DNA from: JADHLJ01 sp038116915
GTDB lineage: Bacteria > Pseudomonadota > Alphaproteobacteria > Thalassobaculales > Thalassobaculaceae
Reading direction: 5' to 3'
Assembly: GCA_038116915.1 (NCBI GenBank)
Contig: JAYOEU010000004.1
Location: forward strand, 7,494-71,493
Length of the DNA stretch: 64,000 nt
How positions within the stretch are numbered: position 1 is the first letter of the stretch; the number at the start of each line of letters is the position of its first letter. The notes under the pieces were generated by a model, which was not told where the DNA came from, ran no database searches, and saw only the letters and a program-made list of their open reading frames with translations. Made by a program: the position numbers and the translations under genes. This document shows, piece by piece, positions 40,262 to 47,422 of this stretch.

Positions 40262-42037
40262 ATGCCGGCGGTTCTGGGCGTCGAGCGCTCGATCACCGGC
40301 AAGCGTTGGCTGCACCGCGGCGCCGAGACCGCCGAGGCGGAGCGGCTCGCCCTCGCCATCGCGCAGCGTCACGGCGTCCCGGACTTGGTGGCCCGGGTCA
40401 TGGCGGCGCGCGGGGTCGCGCTCGACGAGGTGGAGCGCTATCTCAATCCGACCCTGCGCGAGGAACTCCCGGACCCGTCCAGCCTGAAGGGCATGGCCGA
40501 GGCGGTAACGCGTCTTGCCCGCGCGATCCGGAACGGTGAAACCATCGGCCTGTTCGCGGATTATGACGTCGACGGCGCAACCTCCGCCGCCTTGCTGTCG
40601 CGGTTCATCGCGGCGGCGGGCGGCCAGAGCATCCTGCATGTCCCGGACCGTATTCTCGAAGGCTATGGGCCCAACGCCGAAGCTCTGGCGAGCCTAAGGC
40701 AGCGCGGCGCCGGCGTCGTGGTGACCCTCGATTGCGGTATCGTGGCTTTCGAGGTGCTGGAGCAGGTGGCCGAGACCGGGCTGGACGTGGTGGTGGTCGA
40801 CCATCACATGGCCGAGCCCAGCCTGCCGCGCGCCATTGCGGTGGTGAACCCGAATCGGGTGGACGAGAGCGGGGCACTGGGGCATCTGGCGGCGGTCGGG
40901 GTGACCTTCCTGGTGGTGATCGCGCTGAACCGGGCTCTGCGCGAGGCCGGCTGGTACCAGGGGCGCCGGGAGCCGGATCTGATGAACTGGCTGGATCTGG
41001 TGGCGCTGGGCACGGTCTGCGACGTGGTCTCGCTCGAGGGGCTGAACCGGGCCTATGTCGCCCAGGGTCTCAAGGTCATGGCGCGGCGGGCAAATCCGGG
41101 GCTGAGAGCGCTGGCGTCGGTCACCAAGATCGAGCAGAAGCCCGAGGCCTATCATCTCGGCTTTGTCTTCGGGCCCAGGGTCAATGCCGCCGGGCGGGTC
41201 GGCGACGCGGATCTCGGCGCGCGCCTGCTCTCGACCGAGGATGAGGCGGAGGCCGCGCGGGTCGCCGAGGCGCTGGACAAGCACAATGATGAGCGCAAGG
41301 AGATCGAGGCACGGGTCCAGGCCGAGGCGATCGCCCAGGCGGAACAGGCCGATCCGGACGCGCCGGTGCTGGTGGTCGCCGGCGACGGCTGGCATCCCGG
41401 GGTCATCGGCATCGTCGCCGGCCGGCTTCGCGAGCGCTTTAACCGGCCGAGTTGCGTCATCGCCTTCGACGGCGATACCGGCAAGGGATCGGGCCGTTCG
41501 GTCAAGGGATTGGCGCTGGGGCCGGCGGTGATCGCGGCGCATCAGTCGGGCCTGCTGGTCGGCGGCGGCGGCCATGCCATGGCTGCGGGCTTTACCGTCG
41601 AGCGCGGCAAGCTGGACGCGTTCCGCGGGTTTCTGGCGGACCGTTTCGCGGCGGAACTGGCGGGCGAGCCCCTGGTCGCGAGCATCAGCCTCGACGGTGT
41701 CCTCGCACCTGCCGGCGCCCGGCGCGAGGTCTATGACGCCCTGGCTAGGCTCGGACCTTTCGGCTCCGGCAATCCCGAGCCGCATTTCGCCATCTCGAAC
41801 GCCAAGATCGTCCGCGCCGACGTGGTAGGCAAAAACCATGTCCGCTGCATCTTCTCGGGCGCCGATGGCGGCAAGCTGAAGGGCATCGCGTTCCGCGCCA
41901 TGGACGGCGAGCTTGGCCCGGCGCTGCTGAATCATGGCGGCCGGCCGCTCCACGTCGCGGGCCAACTCCGCGCCGACGACTGGCAGGGCCGCGAGGATGT
42001 TCAGCTGTTCATCGAGGACCTGGCGCTGGCGGAGTGA
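40262..42037 (+). CDS. recJ: Single-stranded-DNA-specific exonuclease RecJ
   Basis: A 591-residue DHH-superfamily nuclease degrading single-stranded DNA 5'-to-3' in recombination and mismatch repair. GLFADYDVDGATSAALL supplies the first Asp motif, VVVDHHMAEPSLP the DHH motif, and the GGHAMAAGFTVERGKL block the DHHA1 domain; the C-terminal OB fold contains NPEPHFAISNAKIV. AAGGAG of the ribosome-binding site overlaps the end of glpX 7 nt upstream, indicating co-transcription. All metal motifs are intact and the length is typical. Confidence 0.95.
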   Translation: MPAVLGVERSITGKRWLHRGAETAEAERLALAIAQRHGVPDLVARVMAARGVALDEVERYLNPTLREELPDPSSLKGMAEAVTRLARAIRNGETIGLFADYDVDGATSAALLSRFIAAAGGQSILHVPDRILEGYGPNAEALASLRQRGAGVVVTLDCGIVAFEVLEQVAETGLDVVVVDHHMAEPSLPRAIAVVNPNRVDESGALGHLAAVGVTFLVVIALNRALREAGWYQGRREPDLMNWLDLVALGTVCDVVSLEGLNRAYVAQGLKVMARRANPGLRALASVTKIEQKPEAYHLGFVFGPRVNAAGRVGDADLGARLLSTEDEAEAARVAEALDKHNDERKEIEARVQAEAIAQAEQADPDAPVLVVAGDGWHPGVIGIVAGRLRERFNRPSCVIAFDGDTGKGSGRSVKGLALGPAVIAAHQSGLLVGGGGHAMAAGFTVERGKLDAFRGFLADRFAAELAGEPLVASISLDGVLAPAGARREVYDALARLGPFGSGNPEPHFAISNAKIVRADVVGKNHVRCIFSGADGGKLKGIAFRAMDGELGPALLNHGGRPLHVAGQLRADDWQGREDVQLFIEDLALAE

Positions 42038-42052
42038 AAAATTGTCAATGCC

Positions 42053-42177
42053 GTCATCCCGCCGAAGGGCGAGACCCATGCCGCTGTCCTTGGCCGTAGG
42101 TCACGACGGCAGATCGTTGTTGGGGATGGCCAGGTTTCCCCGCCGGAGGAATGGATCCCGCCTTACGGCGGGATGAC
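42053..42177. repeat. Palindromic element GTCATCCCGCCG between convergent genes
   Basis: GTCATCCCGCCG (42053-42064) and CGGCGGGATGAC (42166-42177) are perfect 12-bp inverted repeats bounding a 125-bp segment. The right arm also forms its own 8-bp hairpin, ATCCCGCC-TTAC-GGCGGGAT (42155-42174). The element fills most of the space between recJ and the COG0523 copy 3 gene and could end transcription from both sides. No ORF is present. Confidence 0.75.
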
Positions 42178-42218
42178 GAAAGACAGATAGGTCGAACCAC
42201 CGGGGTATGCGCTCCAGC

Positions 42219-43205
42219 TCACCCCGCCGCCGCGAATTCCCGCCAGCTGTCGAGGATCACGGCCGGGTCGAGATCCTTCACGATGAAGACCAGCCGGGTG
42301 CGTCGGTCCGGGTCCGGCCAGGCGGGCAGATGCGCCGGGTCGTGGAAGACATGGCGCACGCCGTTGATGATCATCGGGCCGGGCTCGCCGGCGACATTGA
42401 TGACGCCTTTCAGGCGCAGCAGATGCGGGCCATGGGTCGAGATGATGAAGGAGAGCCACATGGAAAGGCTCATCCAGTCCTGCGGTTCCTCGATCACCAG
42501 GGGGACGGCAAGGATGCCGGCATCATGGCGGTTGATGTCGTGGTGATGATGATGGTGACCGGGGTCGACGGTCAGCGCGGAAAGATCGAGCCCGTCCATG
42601 CGGCCGGGATTGGTGAAGAGGTCCGCCGTGACGTCCCTTGCCGGGATGACCGGCACTCCGGGATTCAGTCTCTCGACCGCGCCGCGAAGCGCGGGTGAGG
42701 TGCCATCGGCGAGGTCCGTCTTGCTCAGCACCACCGCGTCGGCCATGGCGATCTGCTTGGCGCATTCCGGCGTGTCGCCCAGTTGTGTCGCGCCGTGCAT
42801 GCCATCGAGAACCGTGATGAGGCCGGCCAGATGGTGACGGTCGATCACATCCGGATGGGTGAGCAGCAATTGCGCGATCGGGGCCGGATCGGCGAGGCCG
42901 GTGGTCTCGATGATGATCCGGTCATAGGGCGGAACAGCGCCGTTCTCGCGCCGATGCAGCAGCGAGACCAGGGTCGCCGCCAGATCGTCACGGATCGTGC
43001 AGCAGAGACAGCCTGCGGCCATCACCACCGTCTCGCCGTCCAGCGGCTCCAGCATCAGATGGTCGAGGCCAATCTCGCCGAATTCGTTCACCACCACCGC
43101 CGTGCGGGCGAGCGCCGGGTCCTTCAGCAGCCGGTTCAGCAAGGTGGTCTTGCCGCTGCCGAGAAAGCCCGTGAGCACGGTGACGGGGATGGTCACGCCG
43201 CTCAT
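42219..43205 (-). CDS. COG0523 metal-handling GTPase, copy 3
   Basis: A 328-residue P-loop GTPase. Walker A GFLGSGKTT lies at 13-21, the CLCC metal site at C66, C68 and C69, ETTGLADPAP follows, a compact HHHHHHDINRHD at about 220 is the metal-binding loop, and the CobW C-terminal domain contains LRLKGVINVAGEPGP and HVFHDPAHLPAWP. It overlaps the DUF3299 gene by 4 nt (ATGA) at the distal end of an ABC transporter operon. COG0523 proteins with DUF3299 and this ABC pair are seen in zinc-related loci, so a zinc role is the best guess. No Zur box was seen. Confidence 0.9.
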   Translation of the reverse strand: MSGVTIPVTVLTGFLGSGKTTLLNRLLKDPALARTAVVVNEFGEIGLDHLMLEPLDGETVVMAAGCLCCTIRDDLAATLVSLLHRRENGAVPPYDRIIIETTGLADPAPIAQLLLTHPDVIDRHHLAGLITVLDGMHGATQLGDTPECAKQIAMADAVVLSKTDLADGTSPALRGAVERLNPGVPVIPARDVTADLFTNPGRMDGLDLSALTVDPGHHHHHHDINRHDAGILAVPLVIEEPQDWMSLSMWLSFIISTHGPHLLRLKGVINVAGEPGPMIINGVRHVFHDPAHLPAWPDPDRRTRLVFIVKDLDPAVILDSWREFAAAG

Positions 43206-43699
43206 CCGGCCGGGCGCGCCTCGGTAAGGCGGTAGTAAAGCCCGCTCGCATCGTCCTTCAGCAGGGTGAAGCGGCCCTCCAGGAGCACCGGTTCGAGGGT
43301 GTATCGGACCGGCTCGTCACAGACGATGTCGATCAGCGTCGTGGCGGTGCCCGGCAGGCAGAACGGGCAGGAGGGCGGCAGCGCGGAAAGCAGGAAGCTG
43401 GTATGGGTTTCGCCGGCGCTCAGCGGGTACATGAAGCCCTTCAAGCGGACGATCTGGCCGCCCAGAGCCTTCACCTCGGGCGTGAACTCGATGTGGAAAA
43501 TGGTCTGCAACGGCGCCGGGGTTTCCGTGCGCACATGGAGGTTCGACAGCACCTCCCACTTGACGGCGCCATCCTCGTCCACGGGCTGATTGTGCCGGGT
43601 ATGGCTCGGCGGCGTGCCCGTTTGCTGGGCGGCGGCGGGTGCGGCCGCGAGCGGGGCGATCAGGCCCAAGGTCAGAAGGAAAAGCGCGGTCAGTCTCAT
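43202..43699 (-). CDS. DUF3299 (COG3495) periplasmic protein
   Basis: A 165-residue protein with a clear signal peptide (MRLTALFLLTLGLIAPLAAA, cleavage near AAAQ). The mature domain has EVKALGGQIVRLKGFMYPL and ALPPSCPFCLPG with a CPFC pair that could bind metal or form a disulfide. This matches DUF3299, a family linked to ABC transporters of the MacB/LolE type and to COG0523 GTPases. It begins 10 nt after the permease stop and overlaps the GTPase gene by 4 nt. The role is unknown; a periplasmic partner in metal transport or lipoprotein handling is plausible. Confidence 0.8.
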   Translation of the reverse strand: MRLTALFLLTLGLIAPLAAAPAAAQQTGTPPSHTRHNQPVDEDGAVKWEVLSNLHVRTETPAPLQTIFHIEFTPEVKALGGQIVRLKGFMYPLSAGETHTSFLLSALPPSCPFCLPGTATTLIDIVCDEPVRYTLEPVLLEGRFTLLKDDASGLYYRLTEARPAG

Positions 43700-43709
43700 G
43701 CTCCGCACT

Positions 43710-44891
43710 CTATCCCAAGGCCAGGGTGCGCGCGACATCATTGCGATAGGCGCGGATCGCCGGGATGAGGGACGCGGCCGTCCCGATGACCAGCGCGCCA
43801 AGCACCAGCCAGGCTTCCGCCGGCGCGATGAAGAGCCCGGAAAGGCCGGCCGCACTCGCCTGGTCGACGGTGCGCCCGATCACCTCCAGGGCCGCATGGC
43901 CGAGCATCAGGCCGCCGGCGGTTCCAAGCAGGGTCAGCGCCAGCCCCTCGGAGATCAGGACTCCCGCCACCCACAATCTGTTGGCGCCGAGGGTGCGCAG
44001 GATCGCCAGATCCAGGCGCCGGCGCTCCAGCGCTCCGGTCAGCGCGACGAACACGCCGAGCCCGGCGGCGGCCATCAGAATCACGCCGAAGCCCCGCAGC
44101 ACGTCGAGGCCCGAGCCGACCAGCGCGAACAGGTGGGCGGTCTTTAGGGCGGGAGAGGCGGCCAGCATCGGTGTCTGGCCGTTGATCATCGCCGGCAGGG
44201 TCACCGCGGCGATTGGAGATTTGAGCTTCAGCAATACGCCCGTGATCATCCGGTCGGCCTCGGTTCTCGCGCCGGGCTTGTCGTGCACCGCCCAGACGCT
44301 TTCGAGCGAGGTGAGCACCAGGCGGTCGAGAACCGTGCCGGTGCGGGCGAGCACGCCGGTGACGGTATAGTGATGCTCCGCGTGCCTCGGGCCGCGCCGG
44401 GACAGGCCGTGCGCGGTCTCGATCTCGGCGCCCGGCGCGAGGCCCAGGCGGCGTGCGGCCTCGGCGCCAAGCACCGCCTCGAGCGGCTGCTCCCAGATCC
44501 GGCCCTGATGGAGGCTTGCGTTCCGGAATTGCAGGAAATCCGCGCTGGTGCCGACCACCCGAAAGCCGTCGACGCTGTCGCCCAGCGCCAGCGGGATCGC
44601 CGCTTGCACCATCGGATGGCCGAACAGCGGCGCGGCATCGGAAAGCCGGATGTTCCCGGTCGGAATATCCGCGTGATAGACGGTGGAAAGCACCAGTTGC
44701 AGCGGGCTGCCCTTGGCGCCGACCACCAGATCGATGCCCCGGGCGTCACCGGCGAGGCGGCCGCGGAACTGGTGATCGAAAGACAGCAACGCCGCGATGG
44801 TTGCGATCCCGAGTGCGAGGAGCAGCCCGTTCAGAGCCGTGACCAGCCATCGCTCGCGCAGATAGGCCATGGCAAGCATGACCGCGTTCAT
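43710..44891 (-). CDS. ABC transporter permease (FtsX/MacB-like)
   Basis: A 393-residue inner-membrane protein. An N-terminal helix (WLVTALNGLLLALGIATIAALL) is followed by a large periplasmic domain (about 45-250), then three C-terminal helices (VILMAAAGLGVFVALTGAL, ALTLLGTAGGLMLGH, AWLVLGALVIGTAASLIPA). This is the FtsX/MacB/LolE topology typical of mechanotransmission or lipoprotein-release systems rather than conventional import. It overlaps the ATPase gene by 4 nt. With DUF3299 and COG0523 downstream it resembles zinc-linked ABC loci such as Zrg of Vibrio, but the His-rich ZrgA-like binding protein is absent. Confidence 0.85.
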   Translation of the reverse strand: MNAVMLAMAYLRERWLVTALNGLLLALGIATIAALLSFDHQFRGRLAGDARGIDLVVGAKGSPLQLVLSTVYHADIPTGNIRLSDAAPLFGHPMVQAAIPLALGDSVDGFRVVGTSADFLQFRNASLHQGRIWEQPLEAVLGAEAARRLGLAPGAEIETAHGLSRRGPRHAEHHYTVTGVLARTGTVLDRLVLTSLESVWAVHDKPGARTEADRMITGVLLKLKSPIAAVTLPAMINGQTPMLAASPALKTAHLFALVGSGLDVLRGFGVILMAAAGLGVFVALTGALERRRLDLAILRTLGANRLWVAGVLISEGLALTLLGTAGGLMLGHAALEVIGRTVDQASAAGLSGLFIAPAEAWLVLGALVIGTAASLIPAIRAYRNDVARTLALG

Positions 44892-45535
44892 GCCCCGGCT
44901 CCGAGGGTCAATACGCGCCCGAAACCGTCGAGAATGCGCCGGTCATGGCTCGCGACGAGGAGCGCCGCGCCGCACGCTCGCGCCTGGTCCCGCAGCAGCC
45001 TGATCACCGTCTCCGCGTTGCCGTCGTCGAGGGCCGAGGTCGGCTCGTCGGCCAGGATCAGGCGGGGCCGGTTGATCACGGCGCGAGCGATGGCGACGCG
45101 CTGGCGCTCGCCCTGGCTGAGGTCACGGGGCCGCGCCTCCGCCCTGGAGGCGATCCCGAGATCACCCAGCAGCGCCGAAATCCGGGCGTCGTCCCGTGCC
45201 GCGCCGCCGAGCCGCTGGGCTAGGCGGAGATTGTCGCGCACGCTGACCGCGCCGATCAGATGCAGGGCCTGAAACACGATGCCGATATGCCGGCCCCGGG
45301 TCTTGTCGCGCCGGCTGGTCGTCATGGCGCTCCAATCAGTCCCGGCAACCGTCACGGCCCCGCCATCGGCAAGCAGCAAGCCGGCGAGGATATGCAGAAG
45401 GGTGGACTTGCCGCTGCCGGAAGGTCCCGTGATCGCGGCGTCCTCGCCCTCGGCGAGGCTCCAGCCGTCGATCCGGAGAACCGGTCGGCCCGCGAAGCCG
45501 TGCACAAGGTCCCGGATGCGGATCACTTCGGCCAT
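44888..45535 (-). CDS. ABC transporter ATP-binding protein (LolD-like)
   Basis: A 215-residue ABC ATPase. Walker A GPSGSGKSTLLHILAG lies near 37-52, the Q-loop in VFQALHLIGAVSV, the signature LSQGERQRVAIARA, and Walker B LILADEPTSALDD. The small size and relation to the MacB/LolD branch match the FtsX-like permease encoded directly downstream with a 4-nt overlap. The ATG at 45535 is preceded by AGGGA; a longer frame from 45553 would run back to the hairpin. It is the first gene of the operon, yet a GC-rich terminator of the upstream gene ends only about 17 bp before it, leaving little room for a promoter. Confidence 0.9.
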   Translation of the reverse strand: MAEVIRIRDLVHGFAGRPVLRIDGWSLAEGEDAAITGPSGSGKSTLLHILAGLLLADGGAVTVAGTDWSAMTTSRRDKTRGRHIGIVFQALHLIGAVSVRDNLRLAQRLGGAARDDARISALLGDLGIASRAEARPRDLSQGERQRVAIARAVINRPRLILADEPTSALDDGNAETVIRLLRDQARACGAALLVASHDRRILDGFGRVLTLGAGA

Positions 45536-45551
45536 TCGAATTCCCTGAAGC

Positions 45552-45581
45552 AAACGGGGCCGGCCCTCGCGGACCGGCCCC
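45552..45581 (-). terminator. GC-rich terminator of the cyclase-family gene
   Basis: On the minus strand GGGGCCGG pairs with CCGGCCCC (8 bp, 10-nt loop), followed by GTTTGCTT. It lies just after the cyclase-family stop codon at 45603 and immediately before the ABC ATPase gene, so it may attenuate rather than fully separate the two. Confidence 0.6.
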
Positions 45582-45602
45582 GGCTCTGTGCCTTGCCGCG
45601 AC

Positions 45603-46658
45603 TTAGTTGATCGCGATCGGCGCGCCCATGGAGCCGGTGGCTCCGGTGATCGGCGCGGGCGTGTACATGTAGGTGAAAACGTAGACGCCGTCCTTCGCCA
45701 ACTCGGAGAGCTTCATGTTCTCCTGGTTGACGATGCCGTGGCGGGTCTGCAGGAACTGATGCACGCAGAACACGCAGGCCGGATCCGGGTTCGGAACCGC
45801 GTCCACCGGCCAGGTGTCACCACCGGTCACGCCGGCCTGAACGTCCTCAGCCACCCAGCGCGCAACTTCCATGCCGATGCCGGGGCAGCCGTCGTTGAAC
45901 TTCGCGGGGTCGGTCCAATAGGCTTCCCAGCCGGTGCGGAACAGGATCGCGTCACCGGGGGCGAACTTGAAGTTCTCCATGCCCTGCTTCTTCAGTGCCG
46001 CCTTGACGTCGGCCATGGTGATTTCCTCGCCCTTTTCCATCACCCGGCCGCGCACCGCCTGGATATCGAGCAGGATGCCGCGGGCGACGATCGGATGCAG
46101 CTTGTGGGTGCCGAGCTTGTTCAACCCATAGGGATTGCCCATCTCCGCCGCCGTGAAGCCGTTGTACCAGCGCATTTCGTTCTTATCGCCCGGCGCGCCG
46201 ACCTCGACCCCGATATGGCCGAGCCCGTCGAACTGGGTGCCGACCTGGCCAACCTCGGTGGCGAGGAACTCGTCATTCCACATGATCCGGTTGGCGCCGA
46301 AGGTGCCGCCGGTGGGGGTGCCGGGAATGCGCAGCGAGAACTTGCGGGCGCCGAACAGCGGCATCTCCGAGTTGTACTCATGGCCGAGCCGGTACACCTT
46401 GCCATTCTTGGTCGCCGACAGGGCGCGCTTGATCACCTCGGGCTTGGTGTACCAATTGGTGGAGCCGGCCTCGTCGCCCGCGCCCCACAGCTTGTTCGGC
46501 CACCATTTGGAGCCGAGCGGGGTGTCCATGACAGTGCCGTCGACCCAGGGCTTGCCGGCGCAGCCCTTCCAGTTCTTGTCCGAGCATTCGGCGTTCGCCG
46601 TGCCCGACAGCGCGACCGCGCCAAGCAGGGCGGCGGCGGTGAGTATCGCTTTTCGCAT
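45603..46658 (-). CDS. Exported cyclase family protein (kynurenine formamidase-like fold)
   Basis: A 351-residue protein with a signal peptide (MRKAILTAAALLGAVALSGTANA). The mature part is a cyclase-family (PF04199-type) metalloenzyme domain. The usual HxGTHxDxxxH metal motif appears as GQVGTQFDGLGHIG, a Gln-containing variant I associate with a periplasmic subfamily; GDAILFRTGWEAYW and QFLQTRHGIVNQENM are later blocks. AAGGGAGAAAACTC gives a strong ribosome-binding site. It may hydrolyse an amide or lactone in the periplasm, but the altered metal ligands make the activity uncertain. It is monocistronic, ending in a strong hairpin. Confidence 0.8.
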   Translation of the reverse strand: MRKAILTAAALLGAVALSGTANAECSDKNWKGCAGKPWVDGTVMDTPLGSKWWPNKLWGAGDEAGSTNWYTKPEVIKRALSATKNGKVYRLGHEYNSEMPLFGARKFSLRIPGTPTGGTFGANRIMWNDEFLATEVGQVGTQFDGLGHIGVEVGAPGDKNEMRWYNGFTAAEMGNPYGLNKLGTHKLHPIVARGILLDIQAVRGRVMEKGEEITMADVKAALKKQGMENFKFAPGDAILFRTGWEAYWTDPAKFNDGCPGIGMEVARWVAEDVQAGVTGGDTWPVDAVPNPDPACVFCVHQFLQTRHGIVNQENMKLSELAKDGVYVFTYMYTPAPITGATGSMGAPIAIN

Positions 46659-46819
46659 GAGTTTTCTCCCTTTATTGTCAAAGCGTTCGCACGTGAGGGC
46701 GGTGTGCCTGGGTGTGACCGACCGGGCGCGGTCCAACGCCTTGAACCCCGTGTTGGAAACATATTATTCGGTACACCGGCGCTCCGCGCAAGACGGCCTC
46801 GTGATATCCATTCCCGGCC

Positions 46820-46848
46820 TTGATTTCCCCGAACTGGTCGAGTAAACA
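46820..46848 (+). promoter_or_regulatory. Candidate promoter of tRNA-Glu
   Basis: TTGATT (46820-46825) and TAAACA (46843-46848) are 17 nt apart, putting the start site near 46855 and the tRNA 19 nt downstream. The boxes are only moderate matches to the sigma-70 consensus. Confidence 0.4.
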
Positions 46849-46873
46849 GGCCCAGCCTTCACAAAGGGCATGC

Positions 46874-46949
46874 GACCCCTTCGTCTAGAGGCCTAGGACA
46901 CTGGCCTTTCACGCCGGCAACACGGGTTCGAATCCCGTAGGGGTCGCCA
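46874..46949 (+). tRNA. tRNA-Glu (anticodon TTC)
   Basis: A 76-nt cloverleaf including an encoded CCA. Acceptor arms GACCCCT and AGGGGTC pair, with G as discriminator base. The D arm holds TAGAGGCCTAGGA, the anticodon loop CTTTCAC contains TTC (46908-46910), and the T loop is TTCGAAT. A T-rich stretch (CTCTTTTTC) follows the CCA and may end transcription. Confidence 0.97.
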
Positions 46950-47074
46950 CTCTTTTTCAGCGGTCATTCCCGTGTTTTCCCTTGCCACGCGGGGGCGTTG
47001 CCACTATGACAGCCCGCTGATCACATCGCTGGCGCCCGGCGCCGAATTCCAGACGAAGACAAGGATTTACGGCC

Positions 47075-47260
47075 ATGGCTGTTCCGAAGAGGAAAACCTC
47101 GCCCTCCAAGCGCAACATGCGCCGCGCGCATGACGCCATCAAGGCCGACGCCTATGTGGAGAGCCCCGACAGCGGCGAGCTGCATCGCCCGCATCATATC
47201 GACCTGAAGACCGGCATGTATCGCGGCCGGCAGGTGCTGAAGGTGAAAGACGCCTTCTGA
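47075..47260 (+). CDS. rpmF: 50S ribosomal protein L32
   Basis: A 61-residue basic protein. MAVPKRKTSPSKRNMRRAHD is the typical alphaproteobacterial L32 N-terminus, followed by GELHRPHHIDLKTGMYRGRQV. It is part of the large ribosomal subunit. In many relatives rpmF precedes plsX and fabH; here it stands alone between tRNA-Glu and a molybdenum hydroxylase gene, with its own terminator at 47285. Confidence 0.97.
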   Translation: MAVPKRKTSPSKRNMRRAHDAIKADAYVESPDSGELHRPHHIDLKTGMYRGRQVLKVKDAF

Positions 47261-47284
47261 TCAGAGCCGCCATCACGGTTTCGA

Positions 47285-47310
47285 AAAGGCCTCCGGTTTC
47301 GGGGGCCTTT
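47285..47310 (+). terminator. Intrinsic terminator of rpmF
   Basis: AAAGGCCTCC and GGGGGCCTTT pair across GGTTTC with one bulged G and end in a short T run, 25 nt after the rpmF stop. Confidence 0.7.
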
Positions 47311-47422
47311 GCCGTTTCAGGCTGAATTTTCAGGGATTTGAGCGCTTGCGGCTGGAAAAAGCCTGACGCGGGCACCACCTTGGTGTTGACTAGGCCCGTT
47401 TTGAACAGCCGAGGATCGCGCC

